Assembly (NCBI GenBank): GCA_947561715.1
Contig: OX387204.1
Coordinates: 10,855,001-10,919,000 of the forward strand
DNA: 64,000 bases
From: Ascidia mentula
Lineage: Eukaryota; Chordata; Ascidiacea; Phlebobranchia; Ascidiidae
Direction of reading: 5' to 3'
How positions within the stretch are numbered: the first letter of the stretch is position 1; each line of letters begins with the position of its first letter. The notes under the pieces were generated by a model. The model made no database searches and was not told where the DNA came from. It saw only the letters and a program-made list of their open reading frames with translations. Both the position numbers and the translations under genes were made by a program. Shown here in pieces: positions 44,070 through 55,705 of the stretch.

Positions 44070-46949
44070 ATGGATTCTTCAATGTCTGCCAAAGAACTAC
44101 GTGCTAAATTTATAAATTTCTTTCAAACAAAATATGATCACCAATACATTCATTCCTCTGGAGTTATACCAGTTGATGATCCAACACTACTTTTTGCAAA
44201 TGCTGGAATGAATCAGTTTAAGGCAATTTTTTTGGGAACTGTATCTCCAAGCAGTCCGTTGGCATGTGTAAAGCGTGCAGTAAATTCACAGAAGTGCATT
44301 CGTGCTGGTGGGAAACATAACGATCTTGATGATGTTGGGAAGGATAATTACCATCATACATTTTTTGAAATGCTTGGATGTTGGTCGTTCGGAGATTACT
44401 TCAAAAAGGAAAGTATTACTTGGTCCTGGGAATTTCTTACAGAGGTGCTTAAAGTCCCACCGGAAAGGCTGTATGCAACGTACTTTGAAGGAAATGCAAG
44501 TGCAGGTTTGGAAGCAGATCTTGAGGCCAAGGAAATTTGGTTGGAATTACTACCAACTGAAAGGGTTCTGCCTGGTGACATGAAAGACAACTTTTGGGAA
44601 ATGGGCGATGTTGGACCTTGTGGCCCTTGTACTGAAATACATTTTGACAGAATTGGAAACAGAGATGCATCTCATTTGGTTAACAAAGATGATCCAGACG
44701 TTTTAGAGATTTGGAACTTAGTATTCATGCAGTTTAACAGGGAAAATGACCGCTCGCTGTTAAAGTTGGCAAAACAGCATGTGGATACAGGTATGGGTTT
44801 AGAGAGAATTATTTCGGTTGTCCAAGGAAAAAAGTCAAATTATGACACCGACCTTTTTTTGCCTATAATAAATGCAATATCTGAAGGATGTGGCACCCGT
44901 AAGTACACTGGTCTGCTCGGCCAGGATGATGCAGATGGTTTGGACATGGCTTACAGAGTCCTATCTGATCATATTCGAACAATCACCATTGCTCTTGCAG
45001 ATGGTGGGAGGCCTGATAGCACTGGTAGAGGATATGTGCTGAGAAGAATCCTTAGAAGGGCAACACGATTTGCCCATGAAAAACTAAAAGCAAAACCTGG
45101 TTTTTTTGGCTCATTGGTTACAGTTGTAATTGAAATTTTGGGAGAAGCTTTTCCAGAACTTTCCAGAGACCCATACCAAATTATTGATATCATAAATGAA
45201 GAAGAAAGTTTGTTTTTGAAAACTCTATCAAGAGGCAGAAGAATTATGAACAGAAAAATCAAATCACTACCTGAAGACTCTAAGTGTTTTCCTGGTGAGA
45301 CAGCCTGGCTCCTTTACGATACATATGGGTTTCCAGTTGATCTTACTCAAATCATGGCAGAAGAACAAGGCTTAAAGTTGAACATTAATGAATTTAGTGC
45401 AGCAAAGGCACAAGCTAGACTAAAGTCCCAAAATATTACTTCTGCTGTTAAAGATATTGTAAAACTTGACATTCATGCTCTCACAGAACTAAAAGGTAAT
45501 AAATTGCCACCAACAGATGATTTTCCGAAGTATGGTTATAAATTCCAAAACTCACTTTACAAACTTGCCTCAATTAAGTCAAAAATTTTGTGTATTCGAT
45601 TTGATAACCGATTTGTTAATAGGGTGGAAACTGGTATGAAATGCGGTCTTGTACTTGATGTAACTAGCTTTTATGCTGAACAAGGTGGCCAAATATATGA
45701 TACTGGCTTCATGGTGAAAGTGGATGATGAACAAACTGAGTTTTCTGTCAGCAACTGTCAGTTGCAGGGTGGGTATGTTCTTCATATTGGCATGGTTGTT
45801 GGGTGTTTACAGATAGGAGATTATCTCAATTTGTATGTTGATGAGATGAGGCGTGAAAGAATCATGAAAAATCACACTGGAACACATGTGTTAAATTATG
45901 CTTTGCGAGTTGTGCTAAAAGAAGCTGATCAAAGGGGATCTTTAGTTTTACCAGAAAGGCTAAGATTTGATTTTACTGCAAAGTTTCCAATGAGCACTTC
46001 AGAATTAAAGATGACAGAGAGTGTGGCAAACAACCTTATTGAAGCAAAGTTACCTATATATGCTGAAATTGCTGATTTGTCTAATGCTAAAGCCATACAA
46101 GGTTTGCGAGCAATTTTTGATGAAACATATCCAGACCCTGTTAGAGTCATTTCAATTGGTATACCAGTGTCCAAACTACTTGGGAATCCAAAGTCTGGTG
46201 AAGCATCAAACACCTCTGTTGAATTTTGTGGTGGAACACACATTTTGAACAGTGGTCACATTAATAAATTAATAATTGTGTCTGAAGAAGCTATTGCAAA
46301 AGGTATTCGAAGAGTTGTGGCGGTCACAGGAGAAGAAGCTAAAAAATGTTTACGAAAATGCAAAGTGCTTGAAAAAAAAATAAAGGATATTGTTGATAAA
46401 GATGTTAAAAATTCTGATTTGGAAAGCAAAAGTAAGCAAATAAAGGACTTTGAAGAAGAATTAAATGGCGCAGTAATATCTCAGTGGAAAAAAGATGAGC
46501 TCAGGCAAACCATTCAAACAGTACGAAAGCAAATTAGTGATGTTCAACGGTCCTCAAAAGATCAAATATCAAAAGCTATTCTTGCACAAACAGAAAATTA
46601 CATTGCTGCTTCCCCCAACTGCCCTTATGTGGTTATGGAAATGGAAGCTGATGGAAATACAAAGTTGCTCAATGAATCAATAAAACTTTTTCGAACAAAG
46701 TCTCCTCAAACAGCGGTGATGCTGTTCAGTACTAATAAGGCTTCAACAAGGATTGTTTGTGTGTGTGAGGTTCCAAAATCTCTGACTTCAAAACAATTTA
46801 ATGCCAAATTCTGGGTGAATTCTGTTACTGCTGTTATAGATGGTAAAGGTGGTGGAAAGGATACTAGCAGCCAGGCTTCAGGAAAAAATGTGAGCGGTCT
46901 CTCTGATGCAATCGAAACTGCATTGAAATTTGTCAAAGAGAATCTTTAA
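44070..46949 (+). CDS. AARS1: Alanyl-tRNA synthetase, cytosolic type
   Basis: The 959-residue protein charges tRNA-Ala with alanine and clears mischarged tRNA; animal cytosolic AlaRS is about 968 aa, so it is full length. The class II catalytic domain has DDPTLLFANAGMNQFKAIF, the motif 2 block CIRAGGKHNDLDDVGKD with YHHTFFEMLG, and motif 3 DTGMGLERI (about residues 238-246). The tRNA-recognition helices include DGGRPDSTGRGYVLRRILRR. The editing domain has the zinc ligands HTGTH (about 601-605) and CGGTH (720-724). A coiled coil and the C-Ala domain with DGKGGGKD follow. There is no mitochondrial presequence. The whole gene is one exon of 2880 bp, unusual for an animal synthetase. The catalytic and metal-binding residues are all present, so it is probably functional. 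Confidence 0.97.
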   Translation: MDSSMSAKELRAKFINFFQTKYDHQYIHSSGVIPVDDPTLLFANAGMNQFKAIFLGTVSPSSPLACVKRAVNSQKCIRAGGKHNDLDDVGKDNYHHTFFEMLGCWSFGDYFKKESITWSWEFLTEVLKVPPERLYATYFEGNASAGLEADLEAKEIWLELLPTERVLPGDMKDNFWEMGDVGPCGPCTEIHFDRIGNRDASHLVNKDDPDVLEIWNLVFMQFNRENDRSLLKLAKQHVDTGMGLERIISVVQGKKSNYDTDLFLPIINAISEGCGTRKYTGLLGQDDADGLDMAYRVLSDHIRTITIALADGGRPDSTGRGYVLRRILRRATRFAHEKLKAKPGFFGSLVTVVIEILGEAFPELSRDPYQIIDIINEEESLFLKTLSRGRRIMNRKIKSLPEDSKCFPGETAWLLYDTYGFPVDLTQIMAEEQGLKLNINEFSAAKAQARLKSQNITSAVKDIVKLDIHALTELKGNKLPPTDDFPKYGYKFQNSLYKLASIKSKILCIRFDNRFVNRVETGMKCGLVLDVTSFYAEQGGQIYDTGFMVKVDDEQTEFSVSNCQLQGGYVLHIGMVVGCLQIGDYLNLYVDEMRRERIMKNHTGTHVLNYALRVVLKEADQRGSLVLPERLRFDFTAKFPMSTSELKMTESVANNLIEAKLPIYAEIADLSNAKAIQGLRAIFDETYPDPVRVISIGIPVSKLLGNPKSGEASNTSVEFCGGTHILNSGHINKLIIVSEEAIAKGIRRVVAVTGEEAKKCLRKCKVLEKKIKDIVDKDVKNSDLESKSKQIKDFEEELNGAVISQWKKDELRQTIQTVRKQISDVQRSSKDQISKAILAQTENYIAASPNCPYVVMEMEADGNTKLLNESIKLFRTKSPQTAVMLFSTNKASTRIVCVCEVPKSLTSKQFNAKFWVNSVTAVIDGKGGGKDTSSQASGKNVSGLSDAIETALKFVKENL

Positions 46950-47526
46950 AGTAGCATATGTTTTGCAAATGTAACCGCTGTTCATGTTGACCTAACTTGT
47001 ATAAATGCGTAAAAAGGTTGTATCATATGTTGAGAAATATAAACACTGGTAAATGTTAGCAGTGCTTGCAAGCTATTTTTTCTCGAGATAACACATGCTA
47101 GTTCAATCACAACAACATACTCACCATAATCCAGGAACAAACTTTGCTATTGTGGGTTAATTAAACAGGCGAATATGAACAGTTTCGTGCAGTTTTGAAT
47201 CCGGTAGCTACTTAGTGCCGGGTGCAATAAAAAATTGAACTAAAAAGGCAGGCTATATTTTCAGAACAATGAATCGTTCAAGGGCCGCATTCTAGTCATA
47301 ATTGGTTGCCCGACAGATGCATTTGATGCCCCTTGGTTGGAAATTATTTGGAGTAACAGAGCAACAAATATGTAACCGGATTTTGCAGAAAACGAATCGT
47401 TTAGGTATTTTATACATTGTGGTTTTATGGCCCATCTCTCCTCTGCACAATAGCACCAAAGTTAGCTGGCAAATAATTGCCAAAACCATACCCCAGGGCT
47501 ATTTATGCCCATCTGCACCAGAGGGT
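46950..47526. other. AARS 3' flank
   Basis: No gene. A poly(A) signal candidate is listed separately. Confidence 0.4.
47226..47231 (+). terminator. Candidate poly(A) signal for AARS
   Basis: AATAAA about 280 bp after the stop codon; other variant signals (TATAAA near 46998) are closer, so the used site is not certain. Confidence 0.4.
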
Positions 47527-47810
47527 AGCTAGCTAACAAAAAAATCGCAAGTTAACAAAACTTTGAACGCGGGGGTTTTTAGCCATCTTACGAGGTGAAT
47601 ACTAAACTATTCGTTCTTCAGGTGAAAAAACAACAACAAATAGACTTTGTTTCAAAAGATTGTAATTTTTTGACGGGAAAAGGTGTAGTTGTTTTTTTTT
47701 CACCGAAAGAACAAATAGTTTAGTGTTCATCATGATACCTGGTGGTCAAAATTTTTATTTATTCGATCTTACGAAGTAGCGGCATGGTTTTTTCACATGC
47801 TATTCATGGT
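47527..47810. repeat. Dispersed repeat split by a small hairpin element
   Basis: Flanks 47527-47600 and 47766-47810 resemble the insert at 33703-33800. Between them, 47601-47765 has inverted arms (ACTAAACTATTCGTTCTT near 47604 and AAGAACAAATAGTTTAGT near 47708). The block ATCTTACGA(A/G)GT stands on both sides, which could be a target duplication. Confidence 0.55.
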
Positions 47811-47894
47811 TCCGACTTCGCGTCAACAATGGGTCTGACGTCACTGCTGCAGGTAAAGATTGGCTGAAAATCCATTGCTTTAGAAGTTTAGATA

Positions 47895-48497
47895 GAAGTT
47901 GTGTACTAAAACGCGTGCAGGGCAGTCCTAAATTCTGTTGTGGGAAAGTTTAGGTAAAGCGAATATTGTCGAAGAATATATAAGTACCATCTAAGCACCA
48001 AAAACGAAAATTTACGCTTGGGCAAAGTAAAGCGTTTCGAATCAACGGCAACTAGCGCGCCTGGCAGCAACTTGACTGTTGTGTGCATTTTTACTGCAGC
48101 GAATAAGTGTTGATCGTATTGAAACTGACAGATAACGGACCCTAAAGCTCAGATGTTTGGTTTTTTGATAGTGCGTTCTACTAAGTTAGGAAAATTCCGT
48201 AAATTTCAAAATATTTTGCAGTACTTTCAAAATTTACCTAGAGAAATCGTAGAACATGCTGATTATAATTTAATTTTGAGTCTTTTGTTTCGAGACAGCA
48301 AACGCGTACATCATTGCAATTTAGCTGCCAGACGCGCTAATTTCGGAGAATTTCGGGACGCTTTTGTTTGCCTAAGCGTAAATTTCCTTTTCTTTTTGGT
48401 GCTTATATTCTTCGACAATATTCGCTTTGCCTAAACAAAAAAACATTCCCACAAAATGATTACCGCCGCGCTACACGCGTTTTATTATAACTCCTAT
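47895..48497. mobile_element. Foldback MITE of about 600 bp
   Basis: Two ~170-bp inverted arms meet across a ~230-bp centre. The outer arms read AAAACGCGTG and the inverted ACGCGTTTT. Inner blocks include GTGGGAAAGTTTAGGTAAAG against TTTGCCTAAACAA-CATTCCCAC and GCGAATATTGTCGAAGAATAT against its inverse. It has no coding capacity. The frame 48153-48434 crosses the arms and is not a gene. Confidence 0.75.
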
Positions 48498-48859
48498 CTG
48501 AAACAATGCATTTTCATTTTAATGTGTTTACTGTATATTACAGATAAAAAGCCAGGCTGATCCTGTAGTAAAAAGCTGCTGCTTTTTTGTGTGAATACGA
48601 AAGTATACAGTGATAGGCCTGCATAGGATCGTTTTGGTTAGATTCCAATTTTTCAATTTTTGAAGCCACAGATAACAAAGAGTTGCGAGGACGAACTGAT
48701 AAGGAAAATGAGAAACAAATGTCCCGTGATTTCTACGGCATGACAGGTGCAGTGGCGAAAAAGCTTGGGGTTGATGTTTAGTGGACTGTGGCCAAGGCAA
48801 AGCATGCAATGAATGGCAATTGCTTTGGGGCAAGATCCACGTACGTGTAAATTTTTAAC

Positions 48860-50035
48860 AAGATGTGTAATCAGATGCTTTTGAACTTTATTTTTAAAAA
48901 CGTAAAGAGACTTTATTTATCGAATTTCTTGTGGAAGATCATTCTATAAACGAATGGATTTGCAAAAAATGAGTTAATTTTTTTATTTCCGTGACAGGCA
49001 ATGGGCTGAATTATAAGAGGGTTTCGAAGATCATATTTAGCAGCCTTGTAAGTATGGTGGTCCTATACGCGATGCAAAACTTTATAAAATTTAACTAACG
49101 CATGGACATTGCGACGAACGTGGAGGGATGTAAGGCCAAGGCCCTGTAATATTTTATTGTGTGATGTAGTCTTCATACACCCTCATATTAGTTTAGCCGA
49201 ATCGTATTGCACATTTTCAAGCAGTTCACTGTCCGAGAGAATGCAATTGTCGAACAGAATGTCGCCGTACTCAAGTATAGGCAAAACATAAGATCTGTAT
49301 ATTTCACACAGGCTGTTAACTTGTATTAGCGCTTTGTGGCAAATAAAGCGAATGTGATTGTGCCACGAAAGTGTCGGTGTAAATATAAGGCCAAGATAAG
49401 TATAAGCGTAAGTTTCCGGCAAAGCTACACCTTTAAAGGAAATTTTGGGACGAGTGGATATTTTGCAAATTAATTAAACTTTAGATTTGGATGGATTGAA
49501 TTGGTCAAGAAGGCTAAGTAAGATCTCGCTGTAAAGTTTTGTGAAGTTGAATGGGACATTTTTCCGAGTAGTAGATGGCTGTATCGTCAACAAAAAGCGA
49601 AATGTTGGAAGTTAAATTGTTGCAAATGTTATTAACATAAAACAAAAAACAGTGTTAGCATCAGTGGTAGCAGCTTTGAAAGATTGTTGTTTAAGCGCAC
49701 TCTTTGAAAACGACCAGTTAAATAGGACTATAGTAGCAGGAGCAAATTACCATTAATCCTAACTTGTTGTAACTTATGTAGCAAACCGCGGTGCAAACAC
49801 ATATATCTAGGAAGACAGTTCGACAATCATTGCCTTGGTCGCATAAATGTTGTGGGTTATGTGAAGCAGATTGGCAATGGTGGTGTGATTTTTGCGAAAG
49901 CCGGAGTTGTTGCAATTGAAAAGTTTGTTTGTTTCAAAAAATCTACAATGCGTTTGTGAAGACTTTTTTCAAATACTTTTGACAGTGAAGGTAGAAGTGA
50001 AATTGGTCGGTAGTTTTTTGTGTAATGGAATAATT
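48860..50035 (-). pseudogene. LINE reverse transcriptase, C-terminal part
   Basis: On the minus strand, from right to left: the WKKATIIPLHKK-type start of the RT block at the BEL2 junction, a region resembling a LINE SLLPSLSKVFEK block in shifted frames (about 49960), SLFVDDTAIYYSEK with the FxDD catalytic box (about 49600), and YTYLGLIFTPTLSWHNHIRF with YVLPILEYGDILFDN (49183-49422). A C-terminal LTSLHVRRNVHALVKFYK segment (about 49110) follows. Several stops and frameshifts make it dead. It is the 3' half of the LINE whose 5' half lies at 58352-60443. Confidence 0.8.
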
Positions 50036-50040
50036 GTAGC

Positions 50041-50638
50041 TGTTACGACCGCTTGTGCGCAGCCTGGTCCTGCGCCGTTCGGCCTACTAAGCAAACGCGC
50101 CCACCCAATTCTCCACCACAACAACCCACTGCTGGTCCGAATGGCCGTCTTGTTTATTTTGATCGTAGCGGTTTTCTGCAACCACAACATTCATAATAGC
50201 ATATTGCTACGTCACAGTAGAATATTAAAACATTGCACAACGCAGATATGCCTCCCAGCACAGTTAACAATTGTATCTTAGTTAATCGTTTACATTGAAA
50301 AGATTTAAGACTCGCAAACCTCGTCGGGCACATCACAAGTTCAAAACGTATGTATAACTGAACATACCAATTGTGTGGGATCCAGGTACTTACTGGACTA
50401 CGGCTAGTGGCGTCATCAACGTTCCAAATATATTCAATAAGCATCGACATGTTTTACATTAATATGCCTTATTCAAATAGAAACAGGATCAAATTAGTTA
50501 ACATAACAAAGTTTGATCAACAGTACAATTTCCTTTTACCCTACAAGCATGTCGTCCTAAAGACGCATGCGCGGATGAATACGAACGCCATACTGGTGAA
50601 GGGTAAAATCAGCCAAGCGTTAAATTCTCGCTGTAACA
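50041..50638 (-). repeat. BEL2 3' LTR
   Basis: Plus-strand ends TGTTACGACCGC and CTCGCTGTAACA; on the element strand it starts TGTTACAGCGAG. Confidence 0.93.
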
Positions 50639-50660
50639 TACCCCCCGACGATGTACGAAC

Positions 50661-51296
50661 CTAATGAGAACATCTAAACACACAAACAGCGAGAACGAAA
50701 ACGAACGAACAAACAAACACAGCCTTCATTATCAGGCACAACTTCGCGATTGGTCGCTTGAACGACCCGGCGTGTGTTTTCACCAAAGCACTATGCACGA
50801 ACCCGAACTTATCCGGGTACGTTTCGACAATCCTTCCGGTTAACCATTTTCCTCGTGGGGCCAAAGAGTCTACCAACAGGACAAGATCATCAACCTCGAG
50901 GTTCGTTTCGGGAAATTGCCATTTCTGACGTGTCTGTAGCGTCAGTAGGTACTCGTTTGTCCATCGGATCCAAAACTGGTCTGCCAAATATTGGACCTGG
51001 CGCCAGTGTCGTCCAACGTAGTTGTTTTCTTTCACAAATATTCCTGGTGACGACGTTTCTTGTCGCCCAATCAACAGTAGGTGATTCGGCGTCAGCGGCT
51101 CTCTGTCGGCCGGATCAAGATTAACACTTTGACGAGCAGCGTGCTCAGAGTCTCGTCGGAAGGCATCTGTTTTCCCAACAAGACGTTCAAAATTTTGCGC
51201 ACTGAACGAATCATGCGTTCCCAGACGCCACCCATATGGCTGGCGGCGGGTGGATTAAATGACCAGTCAACGCCCCACTGATGTAGACGTTTCCCG
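50661..51296 (-). pseudogene. BEL2 integrase, C-terminal part
   Basis: From 51296 down, the first block holds the catalytic-Glu region ([20 protein letters not shown]) and then a shifted frame. The 137-codon frame 51074-50661 follows with VQYLADQFWIRWTNEYLLTL, VDDLVLLVDSLAPRGKWLTG and an end after RPIAKLCLI. The last ~25 residues are hydrophobic, which is probably readthrough beyond the normal BEL stop region. Confidence 0.85.
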
Positions 51297-51301
51297 ACGT
51301 G

Positions 51302-51938
51302 TGTAGCGGCCGTAATTTACTCAAAATCTGTGCAGCCTGGATCTGCACCGACCGCCGTTTGGTTCTCTGTTAAACGAACAGAAACGTGTCACAATCGGCA
51401 ATAATACGCACATTCAATATGGCCGATAAACTTACACAAAGAAATATGTTACATTAAGAAAGTCAACACCTCTTAACTCAAACACAAATATTATCACGAC
51501 ATTTAACTAACACAATTTAAACATTCAATTACGTACCAACTTGTTAGGAGTCCATGACTGAATTACAGGCACTTTGAGGGACTAAGACGTTTCAGCATTT
51601 CAATTACTTTAACTTTTATGTTTTTATAGCTACACATAAAATACGGGTCTAGTGTACTATTACCCAATACTAATGTTAGAACAAAACATTTCCAAAACTA
51701 AATTGGATCAACTATGAACTGCGACAACTGAAACTGCTGCTTACAGCACAGAAAGAAACTGTAAAACGTGGTCAGCACAAGATTGCGACACTAATGACAT
51801 CACACGCATTGTTACGTTTTTGGATTTCTAATCAATCATGGTAAGTGCCTTGTTACGTCATAGTCAATGAAGTCAGATCATTGACATGAACTAGAAACAG
51901 GGAAAGAAAGCACATACAAGTCATTTCTCGCTGTAACA
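51302..51938 (-). repeat. Solo LTR of a BEL-like element inside the BEL2 integrase
   Basis: 637 bp with plus-strand ends TGTAGCGGCCG and CTCGCTGTAACA, flanked by ACGTG at 51297-51301 and 51939-51943. The TGTTACAGCGAGAA start on the element strand is shared with the BEL2 LTR, so it comes from a related BEL family. No coding sequence lies inside. Confidence 0.88.
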
Positions 51939-51943
51939 ACGTG

Positions 51944-52640
51944 TTTTAGGTTCCTTTTTTTCCAGGGATTCGCGCAGTATGCGCTCCGCACCCACAAAAT
52001 TCGTGCCATTATCACTAAATATGCATCTGGGCTTCCCACGTCGCCCAATGAACCTTCTGAAGCATCAATAAACGAGTCGGTAGATAGCGAGTGCGCAACC
52101 TCCAAATGCACGGCATGAACAGTCATACATGTGAAGATGTAACCATACCTTTTGACTTCGCTTCTTTCCTGTTTGACAAGCATAGGTCCGAAGTAATCCA
52201 CTCCAACAGATGAAAACGGAGACTCGACCGGAATCGTGCGCTCAACAGGCAAGTCAGCCATCATCTGCTTCGACACCGATGCATTCCTTTTTTGCCAAAG
52301 TACACAATTTCCAAGGATTCTTCTAACTGCAACTCCACCTCGCACAATCCAGTATTTCTGACGAATATCTGACCAAGTGTGCGACATTCCAGCATGACCA
52401 TCAATCAAGACTGGATTGAGTCTGTACAATGCCTTCGACGGAAGTTTCTTCATAATCTTTTTCCTTTCACCACGACCGACGTCTTCACACTAACACAGTG
52501 CATCCAATTCTTCCGAAAATTTCCATCGCTGGACATATTTAACAATCGCGATTTCAGCCCTTGCAAGATCAGCGACAGTCATTCCCTTAGACTGCGGTTC
52601 TCCTCGAGATTGAAGATAGTCCACAAACTACAGGAGCCAC
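51944..52640 (-). pseudogene. BEL2 integrase, N-terminal part
   Basis: The frame 52453-51878 has YRLNPVLIDGHAGMSHTWSD with the zinc-finger His region, a diverged CVLWQKR in place of the usual CxxC, and VGVDYFGPMLV with the first catalytic Asp. A frameshift hits the second Asp motif: in the other frame an [16 protein letters not shown] block is visible near 52020, but in the main frame it reads [10 protein letters not shown]. Frames upstream of 52453 are interrupted by stops. Confidence 0.8.
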
Positions 52641-52684
52641 GCTACTGCCTGCTTTAACTTCTTCCATGAAGAATAGCGCTGAAT

Positions 52685-53941
52685 CTAGTCATCAAACGAA
52701 CAACGCTCCTCAGTATCATGCAAAACCATCGTTTTCTTCGGCTTTAGGTTCAAATATTTTTCGGGTATGTCCCGGACGTTTATGGGAATCGCAGGCCAGC
52801 GACTCTCGTCTTCGCACAGAAACAATGGCCCGGAGAACCAACGCTTGTTTTCGAGAAAGGCCCTAACAGTAGACCCGCGAGATGCATCATCAGCCGGGTT
52901 CTTTTCAGTTGGAACATATCTCCACTGCGACGCGTCCGACCCTTCTTCAATTTTTGCTAATCTGTTGGCGACAAAGGTACAAAAACGTTTACTCACATTG
53001 TTTATGCTTTGTAGAACTGAAGTCGAGTCGGTCCAGAAAATAGATCGTTCGACACTCAGATCAAGCTCCTGCCTCAAAACTTGATCCATTCTAACAGCAA
53101 GAGTAGCTGCCGTCAATTCCAATCTGGGTATGGAAACTGTCTTCAAAGGTGCAAGGCGAGCCTTCCCAGCAACAAAGACACAATGCACACTGCCTTGCTT
53201 ATCAACCGTTCTCAAATACGCGACTGTCCCGTATCCACTGGAAGACGCATCTGCAAAGTGATGCAGCTCACACCTTTCGACTTCATGTGCGGTTGTCTGG
53301 AAGCACCTTTCAATCTTAATGCTCGATAGACGTGGAAGTTCAGAAGTCCATGCATTCCACCTCTTTCCTATATCCGGTGGAACTTCCTGATCCCAGTCAT
53401 ACTTTTCTTTACAAAGTTCTTGCAACAACATTCGTGCATGTAATATTACCGGTGCAACGAATCCTAAAGGGTCAAACAAAGAACTGACCATAGAAAGTAT
53501 TCCTCTCCTCGTTGCAGGCTTCTTCTTAACTTTAATGTCGAATTCGAACATGTCAGAGCGATAATTCCACAGCACTCCGAGCACACGTTCCATGTTCTTC
53601 ACATCAGCATTTAACACAATTGACTGCACGGATCTATATTCGGCTGGGATTGACGACAACACAGGCTCGCTGTTGCTTACCCATTTTCTAAACCGAAACC
53701 CTCCAAGTTGCAACAGATCCTGCAACTCGCCAGCCAATTTGATCGCCTTATCTTCAGTTTCGACGGATTTCAAACAATCGTCCACATAGAAGTTTCGTTT
53801 CACGGTTGCGACCGCTTCGGAACTAAAATTACCTTTATTAGCTTCAGCCGTTTTTTGTAAACAGAACCCAGCACAACAAGGAGACGAGGCTGCGCCAAAT
53901 ATATGTACCAGCATTTGGTAGTATTCAGGTTCACACGACAA
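52685..53941 (-). pseudogene. BEL2 reverse transcriptase end and RNase H
   Basis: The longest BEL2 frame (418 codons) starts with YYQMLVHIFGAASSPCCAGF and the catalytic FYVDDCLKS (about residues 51-59). It passes through RRGILSMVSSLFDPLGFVAP and HHFADASSSGYGTVAYLR to IPRLELTAATLAVRM, WTDSTSVLQSI and EKNPADDASRG. It gives the complete RT-RNase H connection that BEL1 has lost. A stop ends it before the integrase. Confidence 0.92.
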
Positions 53942-53953
53942 ATCGCCTTCAGG

Positions 53954-54937
53954 TCACCAAACGAATCTCAGCACGGATGTATAGACTTGGTCCACCCTCA
54001 CCTGATGAAACATCGCTTCAACATCAGCGACAAACGCAACTGGTTCCTGGCGAAACCAACCAGTGTCCCAAAAAGGCGGTTGATTAAATCTGGGCCTTGG
54101 AAAAGCTGATCGTTTAGCGACGTATTCTGAAATCTGGTGGCACAATCAAAGACAACCCTCACCTTTCCTGGTTTCTGCGGGTGTGTCACTGGGTGATGCG
54201 GGTGATGCGGGTGATGCGGCAGGTACCAAACAGCGCCATCCTCCGAATTCTTGCGTCGCTCTTTAAACGCCTTGCACATCCCTCCTTCAGGTAGGTATCC
54301 AACGTTTGCTTGTACTTTCCATGCAGCTGTGAATTATTTTCCAATCGCCGTTTTAAGTTTGACAAACGCTTTATTGCTATAGAACGGTTATTCGGTAGGT
54401 TTGGAGCACCTGGCCTCCATGGCAATCGCATTTGATAATGTCCATCATGGTGCTTGACTGAGCCTTCCATCTGTTTCAATGCATACCTGTCTTCTTTCGA
54501 CAGCGTTGTTCCATGTGACAGCGCGGTGGGACCAAAGTCTTTTCCCACATGCACTTTATTTGTTGGTGCAACATTTCGTCCTGCGAGTTTACAAAATTCA
54601 CACATACCTGTGAATCACCTGAACCATGACCATGGCACGGACCCACAAGTGACCAACGAAGCATCGAACGCACGGCTCCTTTCGTCCGCCTCTTCTTTCA
54701 TCGTTGATCCAGAACACCTCGGGAACGTTGGCTCCAATCAACAGCATAACTTCCCCATGGGGCAAAACAGGAAACTCCACATCACGCAAATGAGGCTAAA
54801 GCGATCCTTCTGGGACTTTGTTCGGAGAAACCGGCAAACTGCTTACACTCAAAACGTCATGCAATTGTACGGATTCCTTCCCATCAATCGACGCTACTGT
54901 CAGATTGACGGCCAAACCCTCCCTTTTCTGTGACCTA
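53954..54937 (-). pseudogene. BEL2 protease-RT linker and RT N-terminus
   Basis: Several overlapping frames run from the MITE edge at 54937 downwards. They include VNLTVASIDGKESVQLHDV, the LLIGANVP-type block (54598-54789), LPWRPGAPNLPNNRSIAIKR (54186-54605), KVRVVFDCATRFQNTSLND (53998-54279) and FVADVEAMFHQVRV (53954-54145). At least four frame changes separate them. A 9-base unit is tandemly repeated at about 54190-54222. Confidence 0.85.
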
Positions 54938-55375
54938 TCACTTACTGTAGTCAAGGACATAGGCGTCGTTTTTTTAACGTTTTGTAAAATATTAGGGGGG
55001 GACATTTCCAGGTTTTAGAAACACGCAAAAAACATTTCGTCGGTCGTATCGCCCTAAACGTAAGCAAACGACGCAAATTCCGTTTCGTGTCACTTTTTTT
55101 TACACCGAATCATGTTGTTGTAGCACTAAGTTTTAAACCCCTTACTGAAAGCGGCATCACTTACTGTAGTCAAGGACATAGGCGTCGTTTTTTTAACGTT
55201 TTGTAAAATATTAAGGGTGACATTTCCAGGTTTTAGAAACACGCAAAACACATTTCGTCGGTCGTATCGCCCTAAACGTAAGCAAACGACGCAAATTCCG
55301 TTTCGTGTCACTTTTTTTTACACCGAATCTTGTTGTTGTAGCACTAAGTTTTAAACCCCTAACTGAAAGCATTTT
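54938..55375. repeat. 219-bp tandem duplication across the MITE edge
   Basis: Unit 1 starts about 54938 and unit 2 about 55157, both beginning ATCACTTACTGTAGTCAAGG and then the MITE start. The unit contains about 20 bases of BEL2 coding sequence, so the duplication followed the MITE insertion. The units differ by a few bases. Confidence 0.9.
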
Positions 55376-55697
55376 TGTTTCACTCTGTCTATTGCAGATT
55401 TAGTAATTATGAAGTAACAAACAAATATATTGCACAACAATGCCGATTCTTACCATTATGCCACAACAATTGCTGCGCTGCGTAACAATCCACGAGACAC
55501 TTGTGTTTGTCATGATTGTGACAGTGATAATACAGGTCTTTTGAAACAAGCTTAACGCACAGTATAATATAAGTGATTTTTTTGGCAATGATTTTTGATT
55601 TAAACGAAATCCAGGGGTGACAATGCATACCTTGTCACCCCTGTTTGTTTGTGAGGGTTGACATGTCACTCCAGTCACCCCTAAATCGACGCCTATG
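54958..55697. mobile_element. hAT-like MITE inside BEL2
   Basis: The ends CATAGGCGTCG and CGACGCCTATG are inverted repeats of 11 bp. GTCAAGGA flanks both sides (54950-54957 and 55698-55705), an 8-bp duplication typical of hAT. No transposase is encoded. A 219-bp segment that includes its left end and BEL2 flank is tandemly duplicated. Confidence 0.88.
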
Positions 55698-55705
55698 GTC
55701 AAGGA

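Noticed and set aside
44070..46949. AARS as a recent processed pseudogene
   Set aside because: All catalytic and zinc residues are intact over 959 codons and no poly(A) tract or flanking duplication follows the stop.
48153..48434. 93-codon ORF as a gene
   Set aside because: It runs through the inverted arms of a foldback element and has no domain.
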